A stretch of DNA of 60,346 nucleotides from Candidatus Peregrinibacteria bacterium GW2011_GWF2_38_29. Lineage in GTDB: Bacteria > Patescibacteriota > Gracilibacteria > UBA1369 > UBA12463. Shown here piece by piece: positions 15,628-23,601 of the stretch. The notes under the pieces were generated by a model that was not told the DNA's origin, did no database searches, and was given only the letters and a program-made list of their open reading frames with translations. The stretch is taken from assembly GCA_000992695.1 (NCBI GenBank), contig LBUS01000007.1, positions 1 to 60,346 of the forward strand, read 5' to 3'. How positions within the stretch are numbered: the stretch's first letter is position 1; every line of letters begins with the position of its first letter. Made by a program: the position numbers and the translations under genes.

Positions 15628-15870
15628 ATGCGAATTGACATATGGGGCGATAAAAGTATAATTGAGTTAATTAATCAAAATAATATGGGATTAGATGCAG
15701 AACGTGCGGTCACTCATGCAGCTTTAACGGATAAAGCGACTGAAACGCTTTTATTAGCAGCTGAGGTTGCGTCTGGCGGAACAACGTGGGAACAACTGGA
15801 GTTTATGAGGAGGCCATATGGCGTAGAAAAAACTCTTCGTGATATTTTAGGCGAATCAGACGAGAAATAA
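15628..15870 (+). CDS. Small orphan protein
   Basis: The ATG at 15628 was preferred to 15607 because a TACAAT box sits at 15610-15615. The product is about 80 residues, helical and charged, with 'MGLDAERAVTHAALTDKATE' in the middle. It has no recognised family. It lies 20 nt upstream of the next orphan and probably shares its transcript. Confidence 0.55.
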   Translation: MRIDIWGDKSIIELINQNNMGLDAERAVTHAALTDKATETLLLAAEVASGGTTWEQLEFMRRPYGVEKTLRDILGESDEK

Positions 15871-15890
15871 TTTTTTGATAAAAATAAAAA

Positions 15891-16331
15891 ATGGGACAAT
15901 TATATAAAAATGCTGTTAATCCAAGGCCGACCGACGAAACGCCATTTGATGTTTTGACTGACCCTCACAGGGATTCGGTTATTTTTGTTAAACCATCTTT
16001 GGAGGCGGAAAACGATATTGAGACATATGGAATTGCATGGAATATGCGTAGAGAGGGAGAGGCTAATAGCACAATTGAGCATAGAATGGATGAATATTAT
16101 TATAAAGTGCAAGGAGCGATACGATTAGTCGCAAGGAGTGGATGGAAAGGGAAAATAGGGTTAAGAAAACCGGCTAGAGAGATCAGGTATGAGTTGCATT
16201 CAGGGCGTGCTTTCTCGGGTGCGATTGGGATTGATAGACTATCGAAAGAGGAAACATATTTATATATCGGGCAGATTGGAGACTTATCGGACGAAGTTAG
16301 AAGGCGTATTGATGAGGTTAACGCAGCATAG
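15891..16331 (+). CDS. Orphan hypothetical protein
   Basis: A 146-residue soluble alpha/beta protein with a basic middle ('LVARSGWKGKIGLRKPAREI') and an acidic C-terminus. No recognised domain. It is the second gene of a likely two-gene unit with 15628-15870. Confidence 0.6.
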   Translation: MGQLYKNAVNPRPTDETPFDVLTDPHRDSVIFVKPSLEAENDIETYGIAWNMRREGEANSTIEHRMDEYYYKVQGAIRLVARSGWKGKIGLRKPAREIRYELHSGRAFSGAIGIDRLSKEETYLYIGQIGDLSDEVRRRIDEVNAA

Positions 16332-16360
16332 TAAAAATTTCATAAAAAATTTAAGATTTG

Positions 16361-16389
16361 TTTAGAGAAATTTAACGCACTTGTGATAT
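16361..16389 (+). promoter_or_regulatory. Promoter of acidic lipoprotein and M23 genes
   Basis: TTTAGA, 17 bp and TGATAT. The first 15 bases (TTTAGAGAAATTTAA) are identical to the promoter in front of the tRNA-like RNA at 27783, with the same spacing. Confidence 0.5.
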
Positions 16390-16463
16390 GGTGCGAGGGC
16401 TTTTTAGGGTTCCTTGAAAAAAGGCTTTGATGTGCGAAAACAAAAAGGGCTTTGGAGGAAGAG

Positions 16464-18011
16464 ATGAAGCGGAACGTGGTTGCGGTTTTTTGCTTGGTGC
16501 TGGTTGCGGTTTTTTGCGGGTGCACGTTCGAAACCAATATCAACATGCCGAACAACAAGGAGGATGTGAAGGTTGCGGAAAGGGACATCGGTTCGAGCAA
16601 GTTGGACGTCGAGTCGAACAGCGTGACGGATGTCGAATCGGGTGAATCGGATGCGCGAGAAGTCGAGAAGGTGAAGGAGGTTGTTGAGAAGGCGGAAGAC
16701 GCTGTCGAGAAAAAGGTGGAGATTGTTGAGGAAATCGAAGAAGTAACGCCGGAAAAAATCGAGGATACAAAAGAAATTCCGGAAGACTCAAAAACGGAAT
16801 TTGTCGCGGAAGAAATCGCAATTGCAGAAACGGTGGCAACGGAAACTACGATGGAAGTTGCGGCTGTGGAAGAGGTGGCGGTTACGGAAGAAGTTGCAAT
16901 AATTGAAATTGTGACGGTCGAAGAAGTGGCGGCACTCATTGACGTTCTTGAATGCGCGACAGAAATCGCAGAAGCGCGTGAAGAAGATAAGTTCACGCAG
17001 GAAGACGTCAAAGAGTGTGAAGAAACGGGTTTGGCAGACATAATTAACGAAGAAGGCTCGGGCGCAACGGTTGATGTCGGGCCGATGGAAGTTGGAACAA
17101 ACGTTGAAACAGTTGAAGTGGTTGCGGATATTGGCTTTGACGTGGCGATCGAAGATGCGGCAATGATTGACGTTGCTGTTGACGTTGCCGTTGAAGATAT
17201 ATCGGCGGTCGATATTGCTTTTGCTGATACAACGATCGCGGATACGTACGATTCTTATGATGTGTACGAAACGTGTAACGCGGGCGATACATACGACGCG
17301 AATGAAGCGTACGATACGTATGATGTAAGTGCGCAGGATTTTTATGTGCCGGATGTTTGCAATTTTGATTTTGCGGCAGTTGAAGAAATGGCCGAAGAAG
17401 CGGAAGGAGAAATCGAGGCGATCGAAGAAGTCGCGGCGGAAATCGTACCCGAAGAAACGGCGCAAGATGACGCATGGGAAATTGACGATACTCAAATTGT
17501 GGATTTGCAAGAAATCACAGAAAGTCAGGAAGAAATCTTCGACGCAAATGCGCAGGAAGAGATTTTAGACAGCCAAGATGAAACAGAAGACAGCGAGTGG
17601 ATTCTCTATGAAAATCCGGAAAAAGGATTCAAGTTTTATTATCCGAAAACCTGGACGCTGATTTTTGATGACGGCATGAAAGTGACGTTTGATAGTAATC
17701 CGGATTCCGTCGATGATCAGGAAAACAGGATTTATGCGGAAGTCGCGATTTTGTTAAATGAAAGCGGCGGATCGGATATCGAGTTCATCGATAATCTGAA
17801 GGCGCGGCTCGTTGATAAATTGGATGTTGACGGAACGCAGGTGAAAATTGGAATCAATGGCACGGGCGAGCATCTTGCTCTCTTTGCCGTGATTCCGCTT
17901 AATCACGCTGTCGTTGCAATCAATGTTTGGCATATGTATCCGGAGTGGGAAAGTATTTCGGATACAAAAAATACGTTCGCAAAACTCGTGCTCAGTTTCG
18001 ACAACATGTAG
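16464..18011 (+). CDS. Very acidic lipoprotein with PsbP-like C-terminal domain
   Basis: The ATG at 16464 is chosen because a strong GGAGGA site sits 4-5 nt before it. The 515-residue product has a signal peptide ending 'AVFCGC' (lipobox-like). A long Glu/Val/Ala-rich stretch (about residues 60-300) follows, then an Asp/Tyr-rich segment with 'DTYDSYDVYETCNAGDTYD'. The last 130 residues form a folded domain opening with 'WILYENPEKGFKFYYPKTW', typical of PsbP-like or bacterial surface domains. It should be an anchored surface protein with an extreme negative charge. It lies 9 nt upstream of the M23 gene, likely the same operon. Codon choice and the Shine-Dalgarno site differ from the surroundings, which suggests transfer. 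Confidence 0.75.
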   Translation: MKRNVVAVFCLVLVAVFCGCTFETNINMPNNKEDVKVAERDIGSSKLDVESNSVTDVESGESDAREVEKVKEVVEKAEDAVEKKVEIVEEIEEVTPEKIEDTKEIPEDSKTEFVAEEIAIAETVATETTMEVAAVEEVAVTEEVAIIEIVTVEEVAALIDVLECATEIAEAREEDKFTQEDVKECEETGLADIINEEGSGATVDVGPMEVGTNVETVEVVADIGFDVAIEDAAMIDVAVDVAVEDISAVDIAFADTTIADTYDSYDVYETCNAGDTYDANEAYDTYDVSAQDFYVPDVCNFDFAAVEEMAEEAEGEIEAIEEVAAEIVPEETAQDDAWEIDDTQIVDLQEITESQEEIFDANAQEEILDSQDETEDSEWILYENPEKGFKFYYPKTWTLIFDDGMKVTFDSNPDSVDDQENRIYAEVAILLNESGGSDIEFIDNLKARLVDKLDVDGTQVKIGINGTGEHLALFAVIPLNHAVVAINVWHMYPEWESISDTKNTFAKLVLSFDNM

Positions 18012-18020
18012 GAGGAGAAG

Positions 18021-20486
18021 ATGAGAAACGCGGAAAAAGTGCGAAAGCTGTTCGGGTTGCTGGTCGCGATTCTGACGCTCATGCTCGGACAAAATATGAC
18101 GCAAGCGCAAACCACTCAGCAAGCGCCGATGTTCTCGGATGTCGCGTTCGACAACTACAAATACGGTTGGGGCACGACCGCGATCTTTGATCTGGATCCG
18201 GACATCGGGACGATCAAGGATGTCTGCGGTGAAGCTTCGGCGTGGTATTCGGGAAGAGCGTACGATAACCATCATGGCTGGGATCGAGATATTCCGAATG
18301 ATGGTGAGCAGTACGTGGTTTTTTCACCGGCACCGGGAATTGTGCAAACTGTAAGAAAAGGTTGTGTTGACGGTTATCAGTCGTGCAATGATTCGGCCGG
18401 AAATTACGTCGTGATCAATCACGGAAGCGGTTATACAAGCCATCATTTTCATGCGAGGCCTGATTCAATTCAGGTCGCGGAAGGTGACTGGATTGATCGG
18501 TACACGCCACTTTTTTTGGCAAACAATACCGGTCATTCAACGGGCGATCATTCGCATTTTGAGATTCGATTGAACGGAGTCGCAGTCGATCCGCTCGGAG
18601 ACAATATCGAGTGGGTTGTGCGTCCGATAATCAATCTTGCGAAATGTGTTTATACGCCAAACAATCAGACGCAGTTCGATCTCGTGAATCCGTATACTTT
18701 GAAAGAGTACGCGGATGACATGATAAATCGCACTGCGGCGAATTATACTTCATCCGAAATTGGCCAGGTTTCGAAAGAGACATATTGGCTTTTCGGTTCA
18801 AACGGCTACGAAAAAAAAGATGTCGTAGCGCGTGAATATTCGGGCGGAAGCGAATTCCCATATGGCGCAATCATCATTTTTGATTTAACGGAAAATGCGT
18901 CATCGGCGTTCGCAATTCCTTTGCCGTATAAAGATTTGCCGCTCGGCAAGCCGATTACAAGCATGTACATTTCTGACGCGGGAGTTTTTGAAACGGATTT
19001 CCGCGATGGATATGAAACATATATTGCTAGTGAAGGTCTGCTTCGATTTACATATAAAGGCGGATTTGCTACGGGCGCGTTTGAAGACGGATGGCGCGCG
19101 GGCAAGTCGTATGCCTTTTCAGAATGCTTCGGCAGAAACGGTGCGCGACCAAAAGTTGGCGAACCCTTCACAAGCAATTCCGGCGAAAAAACAGCGGTTC
19201 ACGATTGGGCCGGATATATGATTCAGGGATTCAATGGCGGCGAACTCGGTGAATGCGCAATCGTCATGCACGATCATGGCGCATACACGTTTGACGCGCA
19301 TTTGCTTTCCGGAAACATTTGGACAACGTATAAAAATAACGGTGGCCCCGAACACTTCGGCAGTCCAATCACGGACGAATACGAAGATTCAACAATCGGC
19401 ATGCGAAAACAGGACTTTGAAAAAGGCATGTCGATTTTGGAAAACGGTTCGGAAATCACTCCAAATTATTGCACCGTGGGAGAGATCGGAGGTGAAGCGA
19501 TCCCGGGCGAACCATGCGTTTGCTTGGGCGAAAAAACCTTATTCTTCTGCGGTGCATGCGGACATATGCATCTCGTTTGCGACAACTACATCTGGAATAA
19601 TGAATCCGGATGCGAAGACGAAAAAGTAAACGGATGTGTTCCGGAAGCTCACGAAAAAACGCAGGTTTCATGTTCGGACGGTCTCACAAAAGAACGTTTC
19701 TGCGACATGGATTGCGTTTGGGGTTCTTGGAGCGAATGCAAGCTCATGCCATCAAAAGAGGTTTGCGATAATAGGGATAATGACCTCGATGGCGAAACGG
19801 ATGAAGGGCTCAGTCAAGCATGTGCATCCGACTGCGGGATCGGCGAAAAGAAATGTGTTTCCGGACAGTGGTCGGAATGCGACGCGCCGATTCAAAACGC
19901 TTGTAAAGGTTGCACGACGCTGAACGGAAAAGTCGGCGATGCATGCGGAAATTGTGGACACCTTGATTGTGACGGAACTGACGGAATCAAATGCGCGAAC
20001 GAAGGTGTCTGCAAAAACAACGAAACACAAACCGAATCTTGCGGAATCAGTGGACCATATTGCGGCTCCGGCACACGCACAAAAACATGTGAAAATTGTG
20101 CATGGGGCGAATTTGGTACTTGTTCCGCTTCGCAAAAATACGGATTCGATAATCAAGTTCATTGCGATTCCGTGATCTGCGTTCAAATCACTTCGGTTTC
20201 AGAAACGTCTGCAGCCTTCAAAATCACAAAAGTCGGAGGACAGGTTTTTACGACCAATCCGGTTCAGTGGTATTTGATGGACAGGACTCTCAACAAAGTT
20301 CTCAAAAGTTCGCCGGGATGGGGTTGCGATTCATATTATGGTGGCCAAACGGAAATCGTTTCCACCTTTAATCCGTCCGAATATAACATTTCGCTGGACG
20401 ATGTTCAGGTGGAAGTTTATAGCGGCGGACTCACATGCGCGACCCAATACAATTCCGGTTACACACACATCCAAAAGTGCAAGTGA
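18021..20486 (+). CDS. Secreted M23/LytM-domain protein with Cys-rich modules
   Basis: The ATG at 18021 has a strong GGAGGAG site. The 821-residue protein has a signal peptide. It then carries an M23 metallopeptidase domain with the zinc ligands in 'NHHGWDRDI' (HxxxD-like) and 'TGDHSHFEIRL' (HxH), and 'SHHFHARPD' between. Such domains cut peptidoglycan cross-links or act as scaffolds. A middle region of about 300 residues is followed by Cys-rich C-terminal modules. One includes 'CDNRDNDLDGETDEGL', a MopE-like metal-binding motif seen in large secreted proteins of Myxococcota-like bacteria. It is probably co-transcribed with the acidic lipoprotein and may act with it at the surface. Confidence 0.85.
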   Translation: MRNAEKVRKLFGLLVAILTLMLGQNMTQAQTTQQAPMFSDVAFDNYKYGWGTTAIFDLDPDIGTIKDVCGEASAWYSGRAYDNHHGWDRDIPNDGEQYVVFSPAPGIVQTVRKGCVDGYQSCNDSAGNYVVINHGSGYTSHHFHARPDSIQVAEGDWIDRYTPLFLANNTGHSTGDHSHFEIRLNGVAVDPLGDNIEWVVRPIINLAKCVYTPNNQTQFDLVNPYTLKEYADDMINRTAANYTSSEIGQVSKETYWLFGSNGYEKKDVVAREYSGGSEFPYGAIIIFDLTENASSAFAIPLPYKDLPLGKPITSMYISDAGVFETDFRDGYETYIASEGLLRFTYKGGFATGAFEDGWRAGKSYAFSECFGRNGARPKVGEPFTSNSGEKTAVHDWAGYMIQGFNGGELGECAIVMHDHGAYTFDAHLLSGNIWTTYKNNGGPEHFGSPITDEYEDSTIGMRKQDFEKGMSILENGSEITPNYCTVGEIGGEAIPGEPCVCLGEKTLFFCGACGHMHLVCDNYIWNNESGCEDEKVNGCVPEAHEKTQVSCSDGLTKERFCDMDCVWGSWSECKLMPSKEVCDNRDNDLDGETDEGLSQACASDCGIGEKKCVSGQWSECDAPIQNACKGCTTLNGKVGDACGNCGHLDCDGTDGIKCANEGVCKNNETQTESCGISGPYCGSGTRTKTCENCAWGEFGTCSASQKYGFDNQVHCDSVICVQITSVSETSAAFKITKVGGQVFTTNPVQWYLMDRTLNKVLKSSPGWGCDSYYGGQTEIVSTFNPSEYNISLDDVQVEVYSGGLTCATQYNSGYTHIQKCK

Positions 20487-20651
20487 TTGCGCGTCAAAAA
20501 CGTGCGCAACTCGTCACAGCGCTTTCAAAATATGCGCAAAAAGCCAAGCGCAAAGGTCTCTAAAAAGCGGTCTGAAATTCGCGTCAGACTTAAAGCGAAC
20601 GCGAAACGAGGGAATGAAAGATTTTGAAGTTCACGCGATTTTAAATGTCAA

Positions 20652-21296
20652 TCAACGCCTCTCTTTTAAGCCGTCATCCGATTCAGGTTGGCGGCTTTTT
20701 CCATGCCTTTCATCTATTTGTACGGCTATTTCTCCTGTTGCATGGTCGGTTACTTGATGAAAAACAACATAACCAGGTCGATCTTCGGCATATTGGCGAA
20801 CGTGAGTCGACATTCCTCCTTTTGACGAAGATGAAGGACAAACTGCAGTGGTTGTATCAACGTTGCCATTTGGGTAAAAAGTGGATGAACTTTTTTCAAG
20901 CATGCTACCATCAGGCGTCTTTTTAACGTAATGTGTGACTAATCCTCTTTCATTAAATAATCTTACTTCAAATGAAGTTGTGGCCCATCTTGGCCCCCTG
21001 TGAAAATCTTGATTCTCATTAACAATAAGAACCGAAGTTGAATGCGGGTTGCTATACTCGTCCGGGTTTGGCGCATAATAATAGGTTGTGCGAGACGATC
21101 CTTCTTCTACTGTAAGCTTTTTCAAGACTCCGTACGCAGCAAGATTATCAGCATACATTCTGGCTTCATAAAGGCTAATAGTTGGCTGCAATCCGTTTGA
21201 AGCCGCAACTAATCGTTTGAGCATATCAGTTTGAGTATATGGCTGAACATGTTCTTCATCACGGTCTGCGTCTGATTGTGGTACTCCAATAGACAT
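20652..21296 (-). CDS. Orphan protein inserted in a terminator
   Basis: The ATG at 21296 follows the promoter at 21321-21349, giving 214 residues. The protein is soluble, with an acidic start, 'TDMLKRLVAASNGLQPT' and a beta-rich second half. No family recognised. Its last codons (about 20652-20702) are encoded by the reverse of the terminator that follows the M23 gene. A near-copy of that terminator sequence lies beyond its promoter at 21366-21389. The gene therefore appears to sit between direct repeats, as if it had been inserted at the terminator. Confidence 0.65.
   Translation of the reverse strand: MSIGVPQSDADRDEEHVQPYTQTDMLKRLVAASNGLQPTISLYEARMYADNLAAYGVLKKLTVEEGSSRTTYYYAPNPDEYSNPHSTSVLIVNENQDFHRGPRWATTSFEVRLFNERGLVTHYVKKTPDGSMLEKSSSTFYPNGNVDTTTAVCPSSSSKGGMSTHVRQYAEDRPGYVVFHQVTDHATGEIAVQIDERHGKSRQPESDDGLKERR
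20668..20702 (+). terminator. Terminator of the M23 gene
   Basis: AAGCCGTCA (20668-20676) pairs with TGGCGGCTT (20689-20697), followed by TTTTT. The 24-nt stretch 20679-20702 recurs with one change at 21366-21389. Confidence 0.7.
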
Positions 21297-21320
21297 AAAA
21301 TATTTATTTATACTAAATAA

Positions 21321-21349
21321 ATTATACCACAAAATAGGGCTAATATCAA
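21321..21349 (-). promoter_or_regulatory. Promoter of orphan gene 20652-21296
   Basis: On the minus strand TTGATA, 17 bp and TATAAT lie 24 nt before the ATG; the leader is AT-only. Confidence 0.65.
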
Positions 21350-21365
21350 ACATAAGTCGGTTTTA

Positions 21366-21389
21366 CGATTCAGGTCGGCGGCTTTTTCC
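21366..21389. repeat. Second copy of the 24-nt terminator repeat
   Basis: The bases CGATTCAGGTCGGCGGCTTT and the following TTCC match 20679-20702 at 23 of 24 positions. AAGTCG (21354-21359) can still pair with CGGCTT (21379-21384). No plus-strand gene precedes it, so it is better read as a duplicated end than as a working terminator. Confidence 0.6.
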
Positions 21390-21395
21390 TATATT

Positions 21396-22475
21396 TTAAT
21401 AATTCTTCCAAGTTCCTTTATCCGGTTCATCCGCCGAATAATTATATTCTTTTTTCAATTCAATAACGTTCGTTTTGAAATTATATTCAAAATACATATC
21501 AGTTCCAAATCCGGCGTCTCCGCTTTTGCCAATCATCTCAATGACATCGCCAACGCGTTTACCGAATTCATCCGGAGAAGCGAGCCAATTTCTCATCTTA
21601 TTGCTATATGTGGCTTTTTCCAAATTATAAGGTGAGACAGTGTCGAATCGATAAATTGTTGGACCTTGCGCGTATTCTCCGGGAATAAGCATAACAAGCA
21701 AATCTCCATTTTCAGAAAAACAAGCATCATTTACATCTTTTAAAGTTGCTTTTTCGATAGGATAATTCGCGACACCGCGCACAGGCTCTTTCACGAAATT
21801 GCCATTTTGGGCCCTCTTTTCAAGCTCCGCATACCAACTTTTCGTTTTATATTGATCAAGCTTTCCGCATCCATCGAATGAAATTTGATAAGGAGGTTCT
21901 TTTTTATCTTCGGTGAATTTTAAACTTGCGATAATATCACGCAGTTCTTGATTATCTTTCGCCGTGAAATAAACGCGAAAACCGACGACGGTGCCATTTT
22001 GTTTTGTATAGTAATTCGTAACATCATACATGTCCGAAACTGTAATTTTTACAAAATTATTTTCACCGATTTTAATATTTTCATAAGGAATTTTCGTTTG
22101 CTTGCTCATTTCCTCAAGTGTTTTCCCGGGAAGACTATTATCGGAAAGGACTTGCTGTTCTGCGGTGTTTCCTGTCGTTACGGATTTTATTTCAACTTCA
22201 GGGAGAGGCTTAACGTCTCCCCATTTTGAAGGGTCGTTATATCTCGCAAATTCTTCCGGAGTCCAAAGTCCGCGCACATTCGAAGCGTATTTTGCAGGAT
22301 AAGAAAAAGTAAATCCGGCGCCTTCAAATGTTTTATTTGCTTGCTCAATTTGTTGAGATTGTGGTTGCGGCGCAACTTGTGAATTTTGCACATTTTTCTG
22401 CCAAAAATAAACGCCACCACCAACAATGACTGCCGTAACCAAGACAGCAATAAAAATTTTCCATGTTTGATTCAT
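21396..22475 (-). CDS. Membrane-anchored protein with PsbP-like domain
   Basis: The 359-residue protein has an N-terminal anchor ('IFIAVLVTAVIVGGGVYFW'), a Gln/Pro-rich linker and an extracytoplasmic domain opening with 'FEGAGFTFSYPAKY', the phrase that begins many PsbP-like or surface domains. Two Cys in the second half ('FDGCGKL' and 'VNDACFSENGDLLVM') may pair. Its role is unknown. The topology places the bulk outside the membrane. Confidence 0.75.
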   Translation of the reverse strand: MNQTWKIFIAVLVTAVIVGGGVYFWQKNVQNSQVAPQPQSQQIEQANKTFEGAGFTFSYPAKYASNVRGLWTPEEFARYNDPSKWGDVKPLPEVEIKSVTTGNTAEQQVLSDNSLPGKTLEEMSKQTKIPYENIKIGENNFVKITVSDMYDVTNYYTKQNGTVVGFRVYFTAKDNQELRDIIASLKFTEDKKEPPYQISFDGCGKLDQYKTKSWYAELEKRAQNGNFVKEPVRGVANYPIEKATLKDVNDACFSENGDLLVMLIPGEYAQGPTIYRFDTVSPYNLEKATYSNKMRNWLASPDEFGKRVGDVIEMIGKSGDAGFGTDMYFEYNFKTNVIELKKEYNYSADEPDKGTWKNY

Positions 22476-22501
22476 AGGTTTTTTATTAAGATTTGGCTGA
22501 A

Positions 22502-23035
22502 TTATACACTAAACAGATCCGTTTTATCATTAATTAATTCGGCATCTATTCCCCAAAGATCCATCCATGCAAGTATTTGAGCATCCGTTTTTCCATTTAT
22601 ATTGGTCGCAAAACAAGAGGCAATGCCGGAAGAAGTTCCGGGAGTTTTAAAAGATAGCCTTTTGCCAACGACGCGTTCGCCGGCTTGTTCACGCAACATT
22701 TGAATTACAGCCTGTTGCTTTGGAGTAGGTTGGCGATCTTCAAGTGCTTCATTCGTTCGATTCCGCGCTTGTTCCGCAAGGGCGACTAATTCTGCTTCAA
22801 GATCAGGATCTACAACTTCAGCGCTCCTTAAGTAAGCTGAAAAACCTTTCACCGCTTCGAGTTCGCCATAACCGCCTTGTGCTAAAACGTCTCTAACTAA
22901 GGTTGCTACATTGCCTTTCTTCTCCACTAAAACCCTAGCAATTATTTTGCAAAATTCGTCTCTATCAGTGTTGCGCTCTATTTGCGTTCCAAGGAGAGCC
23001 TTCCCGTATCCGACATCATCATTAGTCGTTAACAT
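22502..23035 (-). CDS. Orphan hypothetical protein
   Basis: A 177-residue helical acidic protein. The segment 'PTPKQQAVIQMLREQAGER' could be a coil-like helix. No recognised family. It is divergent from 23092-23601 with 56 nt between starts, and its stop lies 26 nt before the anchored protein's start. Confidence 0.6.
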   Translation of the reverse strand: MLTTNDDVGYGKALLGTQIERNTDRDEFCKIIARVLVEKKGNVATLVRDVLAQGGYGELEAVKGFSAYLRSAEVVDPDLEAELVALAEQARNRTNEALEDRQPTPKQQAVIQMLREQAGERVVGKRLSFKTPGTSSGIASCFATNINGKTDAQILAWMDLWGIDAELINDKTDLFSV

Positions 23036-23057
23036 AATTATTCATTGCCGATATCTA

Positions 23058-23085
23058 TTGACAAAACCTTAAATTATCATATAAT
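23058..23085 (+). promoter_or_regulatory. Leaderless promoter of 23092-23601
   Basis: TTGACA, 16 bp and TATAAT are followed by 6 nt and the ATG, so transcription should begin at or next to the start codon. Confidence 0.75.
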
Positions 23086-23091
23086 AAACAT

Positions 23092-23601
23092 ATGATAACG
23101 AAACTAATTTTAGAGCCGGAAGACATGATCGAATTAGTTCCGCATTGGCCGGAATTAGATGCTGATAAATTAGCACGTATTGCACGACGTGGATTAAATC
23201 ATGTGAAAATACACAACAGATTTACGGGCGGTCATATCTCAGCAGATGTATTGAACGTACCTCCAATTACAGTGTGCGACTCTAATTTGCATCCAGGAAG
23301 GGGCTATATAATTAATGGGAAAAATCGCGCAACGATTGCATTATTGATAAGAGCGCCACTAGTTGCTATAAACGTAGAAACTCGTAACGATATAGAGCAC
23401 TGTTTGCCACGCGAATGTTTTGGGGATATCACAACGCAGGGTACGCTTGAGTCTTTTGAAAACAGGCTTGTATATGAAAGAAGATGTCAAGCAGAAGGCG
23501 TGTCAACAATGTCCGATCTTCTAATCGCAAATGTTGGTACAATATTAAAAGTATTATCTGCGGATTTTATAAACAGGGGAAGGGTAATGCGTAGGGTCTA
23601 A
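23092..23601 (+). CDS. ParB/sulfiredoxin-fold-like orphan protein
   Basis: The 169-residue protein contains 'PPITVCDSNLHPGRGYIING' followed by 'KNRATIALLIRAPLVAINVE'. This resembles the ParB-like or sulfiredoxin-like core in which a short strand precedes 'dG.hR..Aa'. The resemblance is partial. The usual Glu/Arg catalytic set of ParB CTPases is not clear, so it may be only a structural relative. It converges on pcrA with a 4-bp overlap. Confidence 0.5.
   Translation: MITKLILEPEDMIELVPHWPELDADKLARIARRGLNHVKIHNRFTGGHISADVLNVPPITVCDSNLHPGRGYIINGKNRATIALLIRAPLVAINVETRNDIEHCLPRECFGDITTQGTLESFENRLVYERRCQAEGVSTMSDLLIANVGTILKVLSADFINRGRVMRRV

Noticed and set aside
16788-17510. Long minus-strand ORFs under the acidic lipoprotein
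   Set aside because: They are products of the biased GAA/GTC-type codons of the plus-strand gene and have no promoter or family.
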